A stretch of DNA of 64,000 nt, from contig JALUTQ010000030.1 in the NCBI GenBank assembly GCA_032718865.1, forward strand, positions 310,001 to 374,000, written 5' to 3'. The position numbers and the translations under genes are program-made. Under the pieces are notes generated by a model, which was not told the origin of the DNA, ran no database searches, and worked only from the letters and a program-made list of their open reading frames with translations. This document shows positions 32,733-45,288 of the stretch, piece after piece. How positions within the stretch are numbered: the first letter of the stretch is position 1; the number at the start of each line of letters is the position of its first letter. The stretch is from Tilletia caries. Lineage: Eukaryota; Basidiomycota; Exobasidiomycetes; Tilletiales; Tilletiaceae.

Positions 32733-35700
32733 ATGGCTAACAGATTCTCGCAGCCTCCTGCACGGCGGTTCGCTCCGCAGAGTGCTCCAGGGCGCCAGCT
32801 GCCCCCCACTCACCAGATGCAGGCACCCCTGTACGATGAAGGTTTCACGATACCCTCAGCATCATTGTACTCTTTGGCCGCCCAACAGGACGCTATTGCG
32901 ATGGAACAAGAGGCAGAGCGACTTGCTGTCCTGCAGCATGGTCCGAGCTCTCACGGCAGCACACGAGAAACGTTCTTTCGCCCTTACCGGGCCGGCCCTC
33001 TGCATTCACACCAAGGCCCTTCTTCTTCGCATCAATTCCTGTATGGACCTCCATCAGGTACAATGCAGCCTATTCCTCAGCATGCTCCCCGTGCTCAGCA
33101 GGCCGTGATGCAGCGGCAGCATTTCTTTCCCGTCCAGATGCATGCGTCAGCACTCACTCCCTCCGAGCATTCCTCGTCGCCATCACCCGCATATAGAGGC
33201 TGGGACAGGGTTGGAGGCGGAGATCTGAACACTCCTGGACGATTCAGTGGGAGCGAGTTGACGCTTGAACTCGAGGCAGATGCATCTTCAAGCCTGGGTG
33301 CTCAAAATCCATCAGTACGGACCGCATACAATCGCCCTAACGCCACGCATACAGCTGCTTCGGCACCGCACCAGCGCCAACCCTTGCGACTTCTTTCACA
33401 AGAGCAGCCAGCGTATCCAGAAGAACCGTCTCCAACGCAAAATGGTGGGCATGGCGCCCGATCAGTGTAGCTGCGACGTTTCCTAACGCTTCTTCGTTAC
33501 ATCCTCTGCAGCGTCCCAAAGACCCACCATGCACAAAATACCTGGAGGTGTTCGCCTCAAGCCTGTGACCGCGCTGCGTGAGTATTAATATGACATAAAG
33601 ACCGCTTGTAGGCCCTCTGCTGAAATATTTGCGTTGAAACAGCCGACATGTGGAGATCGATCTACAAGTTTCCCGTGTTCAATGCTGTGCAGTCGACCTG
33701 CTTCGACAGCGTAAGTTATGCATTTTTGACTCCCATAAGGAACGCATTAATGTAGCTTAGGCTCGCTGTATGTCCTCACAGATATATCAATCGAGCCGCA
33801 ACGTGGTTGTCTCCGCACCCACGGGAAGTGGAAAGACGGTCGTCTTCGAGCTCGCCATCATTCGAATGCTACAGAGCAGTAATACATCGGCAAAGGTTTG
33901 TCTTTTCCTACTCTAGACAAAATGTATGCGTTTGCTCACACTCATCTCATCGAACATCAACAGGCTGTGTATCTTGCTCCGACGAAAGCGTTATGCTCTG
34001 AGCGTTACAAAGACTGGAGTACCCGCTTGCAGCCACTTGGATGCACAGTCATGGAGATCACAGTAAGATTATTTGACTTGTCTCGCAGCCAGGTAAAGGC
34101 TGACGCGCTTACTTTCGAATTGATCAGGGCGACACGAACTTCTCAGGCCTTTCTGCCGCCAAACATGCTCGAGTCATCGTCGCGACGCCGGTACGTTCTG
34201 TTTTCCTTTTGTGACAACAGCAGACGCTGATACTGAAGTTCGATGTGGACGTTGATGCTCCTTGGAACGCTCAGGAGAAGTGGGACGTAAGTTTAGACCC
34301 CTAAGGCACTGTTCACATCAGTCACTGACCGCCTCTCAGTCCCTGACCCGACGTTGGACGGACCATGACAAGATCCTTTCGAATCTGACTCTACTGCTCA
34401 TCGATGAGGTGCATATCCTGCACGAAAAGGGGCGCGGTAAGCATCCGTGTCCATCGCCTGTTTGGTACCAAAGACATTTCTGACGTATGTTATTACAGGT
34501 GCTCGTCTGGAAGTGATTGTTTCTCGCATGAAGAACTATGGCCAGCAAATTCGCTTCGTGGCCGTTTCTGCAACGTAAGCGCAAGTCGATGACGGCTCAG
34601 CGAGTGGCCAGTCGCTCTTTGACTCAAATTAGACTATCACAGCGTTCCCAATCTCGAGGATGTTGCGGAGTGGATCAGTCGCAACTCTGCGGTGCCACCC
34701 AACCCGAAGGCAAGTGAACAAGGTGTTCCTGCCAGCTTCGCAGATCTTTTCAGATTCGGGGAGGAATTTCGGCCGTGTCACCTTAGCAAGGTAAGTCTTT
34801 CCAGTTATTGACTCATCAATAGATCAGAGTCTGACTTGAAAGTTTCGTTCCGCAGTTCGTGTACGGGTACCCAAAGCTCAAGGACGAATTTGCTTTCACT
34901 GCGAGTCTCAACAAACAGTACGTTCTGTTGCCTATTTTCACTCTGACCTATTTTGCTCACATACATTCTGAGTTTAGCCTACTGGGTCTTGTCCAAGAGC
35001 ATGCGAAGGCGAAGCCATGCCTGATCTTTGTTTCAACGCGAAAGGGCACCGTACAGGCCGCTGACGCTGTTGCGAAGCAGCTCGCAGGCCTGGAACAGAC
35101 CCGAGAACCGCTTCCGTGGAGCAAGCCCGAAGCGTGAGTGAGGTCTTGTGCTGGCCTGGGATTCGAAGCGCTTCGGGAACACTGATTGGTCATGATGCTT
35201 CTTTTCTATAGCCCGCTTCGCTTTCAAGATCCTAAGCTCGAAGGTGAGTGTCAGCGGCATTGAAATTATCGAAACCAGAGGCTCAATGTGATCACGTTTG
35301 ATCAGAGCTCGCGACTGTTGGCATTGCGTTTCATCATGCTGGAATGGTGCTGGACGATCGCCGGGCGGTCGAGCAAGCATTCCTGTCTGGTTCCATCAAA
35401 GTGCTGTGTAAGTTCAGACGGGTCGAATGCGAATGCCAGATGCGATCTCTGAGTTCTCCCCTTTCTAGGTGCTACGACCACGCTGGCGACTGGAGTCAAT
35501 CTCCCTGCGTAAGTAATGAGGCATGAGAGCTGATCAACATTGTGACAAAGAAGCTTACTCTCTTTTTCTTGCGGACCTCAGATACTGCGTCGTACGTGAT
35601 TCGAGATATCAACAGCTTCTTCATCTCACATCACGTCCCGTGTTCTGATCATGTCTTTTGTGCTCAGATCATCCGTGGAACAAAGCAGTATGCAGGAGGA

Positions 35701-38700
35701 GGGTGGGCGGAGATCTCGGATTTGGACTTTGTGCAGATGATTGGACGCGCCGGTCGACCTCAATTCGATGCCGAAGGAGTAGCTGTGGTGATGACACAAA
35801 ACGACCAGAAGCAGCACGTGAGTGCCTCTCGGACTTTGTTTCCAACGAACGCAAGCTAACAGGTCCATATCCAAGAGCAGTACACAGAGTTGGCATCCGG
35901 CAACACTGTGATCGAAAGTTCACTCGCTGCTGAGCTTGTCGAGCACATCAATGCAGAACTTGTGCTGCGAGGTACGTCGAGCAAGCAGGCCGTTGAGCAG
36001 TGGATCGAAGGAACGTTCCTCCATGTGCGCTTGCTCAAGAACCCGGTACGTCTACGCTCTGAGATTGACTGTGAGATTGCATGACCATTGAAACGGGACT
36101 AAATGTCGTTCGTCTCGCAGGCATGGTACAATCTTGACGAGTCCGCGGCTTCGAAGACCTCAAAGGAGGTGATGCAAAGCATCGTTGAGGATGCGCTCAA
36201 TCAGCTCAATCAGCACGATCTCGCCACAGCGTCTGGCGAGAGTGCAGATGAACTTGCGGCTACGGACTTCGGAGGTGAGGTGCAGAAAGAAACGTATCAT
36301 CCGATACAGAGGCTGATCAAGGTGAAACTTGGCATTCTAGATATCCTCGCAAAGTACTTCCTGAGCTTCAAGACGATGCTTCTGCTTTTGCAAGCTCCAC
36401 AGAATGCGACGATCAAGGAGCTGGTGCGTCGCGAGGCCTGAAAGGGTGACTACACAACACAGGGTCACTCCGCTCACGCTTCTTGACTTGCCTTACTGTG
36501 CTCGCTTCAGCTTGATCTGATGACAGAAGCAGAAGAGTTTAAGGACATCAGGATGCGACAAGGCGAAAAGAGTGTGAGTAGATTATAACGCTCTTTATCC
36601 TGGCGACCATCACTGACAGGATCATCACCTCAGCTTTTTGTAACGCTGTGCAAGAACGAGGAGATCCGATTCCCTCCGGCCAAGGTGAACGGAGTAAAGG
36701 AAAAGATCTCTCTGCTGATGCAGGTCAGTTTGATCAGGCTGGGATCAGCCACTATTGATAAAAAGCTGAACATTCGCTGTGTCGCTTCTTCTCAGGCTGT
36801 ACTCGCTGGATTGTCATTGCAAGACTGCCTCGGATCCAAAACCTTAGGCTACAGTCCGACCCTAGATGCTTTCACAATCTTCCGACACGCCCCCAGGTGC
36901 GTATACTTTACAGCAAAGCTCCAGAGATAGATATTGATCCAATTCGTATGCAGGGTCGTCAAGGCTATGTTTGACATCTTCCTAGCGAAGGGTCATGGAC
37001 AAGCGCTGCAGAACGCTTTCATCTTGCTTCGAAGCATCAATGGTCGCTCATGGGAGGGAAAGCCGGCAGTACTCCGCCAGCTTGAGGGGTGCGTGTGGCA
37101 TGAAAAACGTTACGGCGAGTAGCTTGACTGATTCGTGCTTTCAACAGAGTCGGCGAGAAGATCTTCAAGATTCTTTCTGGCGCCGGCTTGCTCACCGTCA
37201 GCGACGTGGCTTCCACTGACCCGCGTCGTATCGAAATGCTTCTGAACCGAAATCCACCCGTAAGTGATGATATCAACCTCACTTTGCACTTCGGTATTCA
37301 AACTCCAGTTGTGCAATACAGTTCGGAGACAAGATTGTCAATCAGGCGAAGGCATTCCCGCATTTCCATCTGGATGTCGAGCAAGTAGCAGAAGTGATTC
37401 AAGACGACGGCGTGCAGCTGACCGTGAAAGTCAAAGTCGGACTTCAAGACACAGGAGTCAAAGTCAAGACAAATAGGAAAGAATCTGGTGCTGCGTTAGC
37501 GGTATGCGTCCTGACGATGTCGTCCGATCTGACTGTGAGTCTCCAGCAGGGCACCATTAAAATCGAGGCGAATTTTCGAAGCTGACTAGTCTTACTTGTG
37601 CAGCTGTTCGACTTTCGCAAGATGCCGTGAGCTCGATCGCAAAGCACACTTGTCGTTTGGCTCATCATACTCACACAGAGTCCATCCTCGAGAGCAGGCT
37701 CAAGAAGCTCTCTGCAGATAAAGAGTTCAAGATCAAGTGCAAGCTGGCGAAACCTTCTCAGCGAATTATCGTAACCGCTGCATGTGACGAAATTGCCGGG
37801 TCAGCAGTGCGATCAGAGCTGCGGCACAACCTTCCTGCATCAAGCTTCCCTGAGATTTCTGTCCTAGGAAAGACAGCCGAAGACTTGGACAAGGTATGTG
37901 CGCCCAAACCAGCTCAATTTCGTGCTCCACTAACCAAGCCTTAACATCTCCGATAGGAGCGTGCCTTGCAGGAGCTGGAGGAATGCATCGACTTCTTCGA
38001 CAAGGACGATGATCTCGATCTTGACCTGGATTCCGTGCGTGGCAGGAGCTCGAGATCACCGCCTCCGAAATCTATCGCATCGGCACCACCTCCATTGAAG
38101 GGTGTGGACGTAGAAGATGATGCCGAGTCGGATCCCGAACCTGAGAGACTGCCGAACGGCAACTACAAGTGAGGGCCAGGATCTTTAGGTGCGCTTGGAG
38201 CGGAACGTAACTGAAAAAAGTCTTACCATTCGCAGGTGCTTGCATTCGTGCAAGTCCAGCTGTCGCCACCTGTGCTGCAGAGAGGGTATGGAGAGACCTC
38301 CCTTGAAGAAGAAGAAGAAGGCTGTGCCGGCTTTGAAGGCGACTGCTGAGCAGCCAACAACGCCAACTCCCCTCGAGCGCCTTCGTCAGACCGACGTCAA
38401 TGCACAACCAGCAAAGGAACGCAAGCAAAAGACAACGCAGCCTGTGAATACGGCAAGAAGCGGGAGCGGAAGCTACTCGGGCGCTGAACGTGAAAGCTCG
38501 AAGCTGTCGACCAAGGAACGTATCGACTTTCCCGTAAGATCCAAAAACGATGCCGTTCTGTCGGACGACGACGACGACGATGAGCTTCCTTTGCTCTTTT
38601 CTCGAAAGCGCAAGTACGATGTCAACTGGAACGCCTTCGAAGATGTTGACGATGACTTCCCGACGGACGGGATCAAGCCCTCGCCCGCGACCCAGAAGAA

Positions 38701-39940
38701 GAAACGTGCCAAAGTCAGCTTCAACAAGTATATCGACGATGAGGCTGGCGAAGACAACCGACCGGAGCACGCCGCCAAGGGCAAGGGCAAGGCGAAGGGG
38801 CCCTCAGTGACGCGACCAGAAGAGGATGCGGGTAACTCTTATATCAGTGAAGATGAGGATGCAGGCAGTCTGGTGGACTTCGTCGTTGATGACCATGTCG
38901 ACCCGACCATCGACTTCAGCGAGGATGACCTTACGCTGCCTCAAAATCATGACGACGAACGCTACGGAGATAAGGTCTCGCGCGGGGACCTCGTTGATTG
39001 CGGGCTGGACGACCTTGCTCATCTATTTACTGACAGCGAGCCGGAAGATGGACCGTTGCTGAATCGAGAAGGCGTTCGGGACCCACCGAAGACCTCGTCT
39101 CGCATCCCAAACACTCCGACCGAGGATATGTCGGCAGGCTTGGCCTTTGCGGCAGGCAGTGATGATGGTTTCCCACTCTTCCTGTCTGAGGATTGGGTTC
39201 CAGGAGCCGAGATCGACATCGCAGCCCCGTTGCCAGAGCCCCGTCGGGCAGGTCCAGCATCGGTGGATTCGGGGATCGACCTGGCTTTCTTGGATGACGA
39301 GTCGCCGGCCGACATTACCGCTGCTGTCCCAGATGGAGATGACGAGGACGCGCCTGATGATCAGGATGTCGTTAACGAAGACATGGCTTTGGGCGTCCGA
39401 GATGGTGATTCGCCGGTGCCGTCCCTGCCCGAGCGTCGTCATGATGTGGCTTCTGGCAGCAAGGTGTGGAAATCCTCGCAGGTCGATCCTCAACAACAGC
39501 CCTCGAAGGTGACGGATACTGTTTCACCTGTGCTGTCTCTGCCTGTGCACCATCGACAGGATACTGCTTCCAACCACAAGGCGATCGTGGAGCCACCGCG
39601 TGTGGAAGATCAACAGCAGTCAAAGGCCACACCAGTTGTGCCGGACCGACCTGCTGTACGAAGGCCTACATTCGCAGATCGGATGCTCGCCAAGCTGCAA
39701 CAGGCACGTCTAAATGATGCGTCTCAGAAACCATCGACGGCGGCGGCAGCGGCAGCGGTGACGGCGGTAGTCCAGGTGGCACAGCCTTCGAGCTCGACGT
39801 CGCGTATGGTCGACACGATTTATCCAGCTGAGGAGTCTGCTCAACAGCAGCAAGATGCTGTTTGCGTTGCTCCAAGCGCGGTTCCGAGCACTCCTGGAGA
39901 CGAAGAGACGTGGAGTGATTGGGATCTGCTGAAGGGATGA
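32733..39940 (+). CDS. HFM1: HFM1/MER3-type meiotic DNA helicase, copy b (open)
   Basis: A superfamily-2 Ski2-like helicase for meiotic crossover formation (ZMM pathway), nuclear. More than twenty exons. The first run 32733-33444, 33512-33577, 33643-33710, 33782-33895, 33964-34062 and 34128-34190, then a 12-nt exon at 34275-34286 encoding EKWD. Motifs in order: APTGSGKT (I), YLAPTKAL (Ia), VIVATPEKWDSLT, LLIDEVHIL (II, DEVH), FVAVSAT (III), LIFVSTRKG (IV), TTTLATGVNLPA (V), QMIGRAGRPQFD (VI). A winged-helix and Sec63-like region follows (about 35863-37700). A Cys/His cluster CLHSCKSSCRHLCC is encoded at the start of the last exon (about 38240), then a ~540-residue acidic disordered tail. The N terminus is Gln/Pro-rich. 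All frames checked are open. The start at MANRFSQ was preferred, but 32634 is possible. Confidence 0.85.
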
Positions 39941-40473
39941 GCATAATGTTTCTGATTTTTCCCGAGTCACGTTCAACGCAACTTGCGGACGGAGACAGGA
40001 AAATGGGGAACGCACATTCGCAACGTCGCAGGCAGTGAAATGAGAACACATGCGTTCGAGCTTGCATACATGGTCGACAAGCGCTACCTAATTTGCATCG
40101 AACCTCACTCTCTCGGATAGGCGTATTCGAACCTTGGCCATTGCTGCGCATCTGAACCGCCAGAACTCCATGGTGAGTATCTCAAGAACAGCTCGTCGCG
40201 AGGTGGGTCAAGGTGGCAGTGCTGGTGTGACGGAAGATGCTCCCTCCCGGCGGGATGCTCAGGGTCGAAACGTTCCGTCGGCCAGGGACAGTTTGCCATA
40301 GAAAGTAATGAGAAAGACATACGATGTGCTAAGCAGAGAGGGTGCCACATGGTGGCCCTTTCAGGCCTCACCGTGACGCGTGCGAGAGAAAAAGGGCCAC
40401 CTGGTGTCTACCACCATTCACCCTTCCATAGCTCGAACCGTTCCCCTTCTACGCAGCCCACGAAGCACTCACG
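39941..40473. other. HFM1b 3' flank with border repeat copy 4
   Basis: The border repeat (40098-40290, minus orientation) ends the duplicated block; beyond about 40290 similarity to the KEP flank stops. At 40341-40420 there are GGTGGCCCTTTC and GGGCCACC words. Related words recur near 45415-45475 and may be decayed ends of the KDZ-type cassette. Confidence 0.4.
40098..40290 (-). repeat. HFM1-border repeat, copy 4 of 4
   Basis: Inverted relative to copy 3, closing the HFM1b unit. Confidence 0.8.
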
Positions 40474-41937
40474 ATGGCCAGGACAAGCGCGCTGAACGCA
40501 GCTAAAGCGGCTGGGACCTCTAAGCAAGGTTGGTGATCCATCTACATCCTTTGACGCGCATATTTGTTCAATCGCTGACGCTCTTATCCCTTCCACACCG
40601 AATTCTTGCTTTTCTTCCTTCAGTTACACCGAAACGTTGCAATAAAGGGTGCATGGACGATGCGGTTCCCGGGCAGCGCGCTTTGCTGCCGTGCCTGCAC
40701 ACGCGCAAGCGCCTAGGTGAGCATCTCCACATTGCATATACTCTGCTATTGCCTACTTCGCTGACATCTCTCTTTCTTTTTTCTACAAGAACGCGATCAG
40801 TGCCCGTCTCGGCTCCTCCTCCTGCCGCCGCTGCTGTGATGGAGGGAGAGGCGACCCTTGCTGCTTCCCCTGCGGTCGAGGCAGTCGAGCAGGGCGACGT
40901 CGCCGCCAAACAGGAGGACGGAGCCGCTGCACTTCCCGCAAACGCTGTTCATCTCGATGCTACGGCAGCAGGTGAATCGATGCCCGACAACAATCATGTG
41001 GATTTGCCTGCTGCTGGAGCAGATGGGAAATCAGCGCTTGCTGGGAGGGTAGCGGACGATGGTGAGTATATTTCATGCAAGCCAATCAAAGATAGATGTT
41101 GACAAGACTGATGATCTTTTATTCCATCTATTTCGCACGCACTGATGTTCTTTCAAGCAGAGGAGATCCGGTGGAGGCAGGGGACGAGTCTGGGGGGAAC
41201 ACCGAAGCCGAGAAGCAGAACGTTTGACCGAGGCGCAGCGTCGGGCGATATGGCGTGAGTAATCTATGTCACTGCTTCAACAACCTGGCATAAATGATTT
41301 AAATGACTTCTTTGCCTCTCCAGTAGGCATGGAAGCCGCTCACAAGCATGCCAAGAGCATGTACGAGTACGAGAGATACGGCAGAGCGGAACCGAATGAT
41401 TGGAAGGGGTCTGCATCGTGTTGTTGAAAAGGTCAGAAGCAAGCATTAATGCTGAAAATTGGAAAGCATGATGACTCTGAGCAAAGCTGACGATCTCTGT
41501 TTCTCCGCATACGTGCAGGCTGCAATTTTATCGCAGCAAACGGGCACAGGCATCTTCATAGCCTTCGCGCATCTAGAACACGGCCGGCACGAAAACAAAG
41601 ACTACGATTGGCAAGCCCCAGCCTTTGTGACCCAGCACGTCCGACGTTACGGAAGATGAGCCAGGAAACGTTGGACAATTTTCTGATCAACACGGGAGCA
41701 TATAGAGAGGCGGGGCGGGCGAAGAAGGCGGAGGAGCTTCGTTCACATCAAGCGTGGGTGGCAGAAAAGATCATTATAGGCCGTAGGATGGGACAACTCG
41801 CGGCTGAGAACGAACGATTTCGATTACAAGTGGGATCGAGTTCCGGCAGCACCAACACCTCCAGCACCCCTCAAGTACCCAGCATCGTTCCAGCTGATAC
41901 TGGCTCTTCTACCCGGCCGCTTCCCCTTCCCTTGTAG
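40474..41937 (+). CDS. partner gene of KDZ-type cassette 1 (partial model)
   Basis: Unrecognised protein transcribed towards the transposase-like gene. Exon 1 is 40474-40528 (MARTSALNAAKAAG) and exon 2 is 40624-40713, with TPKRCNKGCMDD and LLPCLHTRKRL. An Ala/Glu-rich exon follows from 40800, ending GRVADD. The C-terminal exon(s), about 41518-41937, contain AAILSQQTGTGIFIAFAH and a long helical, basic segment (SQETLDNFL.. to AENERFRLQ). The stretch matches the C-terminal exon of the second cassette (AAILSNRTGIHIFLATGQ), showing common origin. The shape R..K.GL..KAA.LS..TG..IF weakly recalls a MADS-type domain, which is speculation. Middle exons (41160-41440) were not resolved and may be broken. 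Its stop lies 29 bp inside the 3' end of the convergent gene. Confidence 0.45.
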
Positions 41938-44900
41938 CTCCTTCTCTGCGTTTCTTCAAATGTTTCCGAATTCGAAGTCGATTCCAAACGCAAAGGAAAT
42001 GCTTGATCAGCAGAACAGCATGTTCTTGACCGCAATATGAGACCGACTTCTTGATCCGTCCAAGTGCTGCGTTCCCGCACTCTGCGGCAGAGCTGTTGAG
42101 GTGCTGGAGGTCTGGGTCTTGAGGCATGTAGGAAGATAAGAAGCTGGAATCCTGGAAGAAGGTGGATTCCCTCCTGATGCAGTACGATGCCAATTGGCAT
42201 GCAAAGTCATACACCACCAGCTCTGGAGCCTTCTCCCAGTACGAGAAGAGGGCGGAAAAGACATCGTTCCTTCCTTCGGCCTCAGGAATGATGTGGAAGC
42301 CAATGCAGACCGAATGAGGACACCACAGAGCCATGATTCCTCCAGTCCGCCGTTGTTTGACGTAGGCATCGTAGTACTTGCGACAGCCTTCTTCACGGGC
42401 TGTGGTAGAATCTCGGTTTGTAGCAGCATCGATTCCTCTGTAGACAGGTCGTTGCCTGTTCTTTCTGCCACCATAATAACAGCCTGTCTGGGAATATGAA
42501 TGGTTGTTCGAAGCTGACCAATGAGGAGAAAGTCGTTCAATCAGTACTCAGTCAGCACTCAGCAGCAAGGGCATGACATGTGATACAGTCATAAATTATG
42601 ATGAGGTGGGAATAGGAATGTGATGGACTGCTCACATTCTATTTGTGCGGATGTGGATGTGCCAGAAGTCCCACAGAGAATCGTGCCTTGATGCTGAACG
42701 TATGCGGCGGTGGAGGAGAGAAACGTCCGCAGACTTGAGCAAATTTTGATCGGTCCTTCCGATGGTTGCTGCTGATGGTATTGCATCAGAAGACCAAGAG
42801 CAGGACAGCGTCGACACAAGGTGGTTGCGAGGGTGGAATACCGGGAAGAGGAAACCAAGGTTGATGGACTGGCCAGCTCGATCAGAATGGGTCGACAAAG
42901 TGGGCGACAGCATTGAAATATGCCTTCCTCTGCTGCGAGTTGCGTCAATAAGTATTGGTAGGGATGCTGCAAACGTGGGTAGATCTTCACGTATGCAAAT
43001 ATGTCGGGAAGAAGGGCCAGAAGTGAAGGGATCCACGACGCGATGATGGGAGATGGTTTGTGTGAAGCAAGATGATCCGTCCACGATGCTTTGAACTGGG
43101 CTATTGCATCGCTCTGAGGTGTTACTTCTGAACTGAGAGAAGCTGCACACTCCTTCAACCTCTGCCGCAGCATCTTTGACGGGAGGAACGGAATGATAAT
43201 GGCAGATGCTGGATGCTTAACAACGCGGGAGGAAGGAGCTGTGGGTGGACGGAGGTTTTCGTGACGAAGTCGCGTGCTGTGAGCCAGCACAACCCCATCC
43301 GCAATGACTGTGGAGGGAGTCGGGCCGCACACAGGACAACGGAAAGAGACGTCCATCTCCTGAAGTTGGACAAACGCAAAGAACACCTTGATGAACGTGG
43401 AGCGGGCAAGGAACTTGGGAGGTTTGTTGAAGGGAGGCGAGTTCTCTTCGTAAGCGTGCTGTACTGTGGAGCAGAAAGCGGAGAGGGGAGTGGGGGAACA
43501 AGTAAATTGTGAGGTGTAGGAGTTCAGCAATTCGTGTGCGATCACGATCTCGTTGTTCCAATTGAAGAGCCCCAAGGCTCCAAGGTCTGGGCCAATCGTT
43601 CTTCTCTCTCCCCGCAAGCGACAAGAGCAGCTCTGGACCTGTATCCTCGTCCGTAAGATGCCTCGCGAGTGGAACACCCTGCATTCCCGCTCATCGACCC
43701 CAGCATCCATGTCTCCTTCCCTCCCGCAATGGCAGCGAGGATGAGGGCCAAGGGGAATTGGAGATGGAAGGGAAGGTATGGGAGGGATTTCGATGCGCGG
43801 AGGATCCGAATCGAGGCGAGTGAAGATGGGCGGAGGAACTGGCTTATGCGAACAAGGCTGCGAGTGCGCGTGACCTTGTGCGTTGGCAGGTGATGACTTG
43901 ATGACCGAAAGATCCTCATCGTCTGTGGAAGCAAGAGAACAGAACATAAAGAACAGACGGAACATATCAGCACCTTCTTCTTTTCACAATTGGCTATCGC
44001 CTAGCACAACCCATTGATCATCACCTTCTTCATTCTCTTCTTCATCTGAATCAATCTGCAACGTATGCTTTGCAAACTCGTGGGCTCGTTGACGATGAAC
44101 GCATGAAGACGGATCGCGTCCGTGTCGGATGCATCCAAGACCAGCGCAATACCAGTATCGTGAACTTTTTTGGGAGACGATGCACCGCTTTTGATCGTGT
44201 CGACTAAGACTGATGGCCCCTTCGTCTCTGCGAGTGGAGAGCACCGAAAACCACGCACTGCGCCCGTGCATGGCGGGGGCAAACAAAATGGCGGGAGGCG
44301 CGACTGTGGGAGAGATTATTGTCAGAACACTTCGCTGTAGAAGAGAGAAATGAAAATAGCAATGGACTATATCGTCTCAAGTCTCACGCCCATCTCAACT
44401 CTCAAGAAGGAAGGGGAAAAGCTCACCATCGTTTGATATAGCCTGCATGTTTAAAAAGCTCGACGCATGTACTTGCATTGTACGCTGACGAAAGCAGCGG
44501 ATTCCTCCTCTACCTTCAATGCAATCGCAGGAAGAGAGTCGCTCCGTCGTCCCCCTTGGGCCCATACCCTCGTACAGCGTCACATGATAGAACATGCCAA
44601 ACTGTGGAGGAAGCGGGAACGTTGACGTTGAGCAATGAGCTTGAGGCCACTGGCCAAAAGTGATAAGAAGAAGCAAAGCATGGTATCTACTCACGTCTGG
44701 AACACCATCTTTGACCCCTTCCATAACCCACATCCTGGAATCGATACGCACGACTATTGCCGCATTTTCACGGAAGAGCATGCCCAGGTAGTCTTCCACC
44801 TCATCCACAACTCGCTCTGGAGCGGGCTGCGTGCTTCGTTCCAGAGGAAAGGTTGAATTAAACAATTCTGGCGCGTTCTCCTCCCTCGCCGACGCAGAAT

Positions 44901-45288
44901 CGAAGTTCTCCCAGCCGTTGTTGTCGTCGCCGCCAAACGACCAGTCCTCATCCATGCAGAAAGAGTTGGGCTGATGAGGAGGAGGAGAAGTGGGGTTCTG
45001 CACACTGGAAAGGGCCAAATTGCGCGGAGGTGCTCGCCGTGGCCGCTTTGTTTTCGAGGCTCGACCCCCAGTGGCGGATCCACTTCCATCGGGCAACTGA
45101 GACCGAACCGGAGCTGTAGATGGCAAAGGAAGATGAGGAAGAGCAGAGGAAGTGGGTAGAGGTTGAGCAGAGAATGGCAACGAAGGTCGAGAGAGAGGAG
45201 GAAGCGGATGATGGGCGTTAAAATTCGGCACGGACACCTTTCGCGTACCCATTTTCCGTAGCTGCAGGGCGATTCCTGCCGTGCCCAT
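41909..45288 (-). CDS. KDZ-type transposase-like protein, cassette 1
   Basis: A multi-exon protein of the KDZ (Kyakuja-Dileera-Zisupton) transposase group with associated Cys clusters. Read from 45288: a Pro/Ser-rich N terminus, then a SWIM-like motif near 44500 (CDCIEGRGGIRCFR, where the final His is replaced by Arg). A Cys cluster follows near 44070-44270 (KRCIVSQ.., YCAGLGCIRHGRD, CVHRQR). A large exon to about 42589 carries CHCGRE, CSCRLRGERRTIGPDLGALGLFNWNNEIV and FRCPVCG. The last exon has RRTGGIMALWC, IPEAEGRNDVFSALF, VVYDFACQLASYC and LNSSAAECGNAALGRIKKS, the conserved catalytic-like core. A shared architecture with cassette 2 supports a real gene. Whether it is active is unknown; the SWIM substitution argues for decay. 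Confidence 0.6.
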
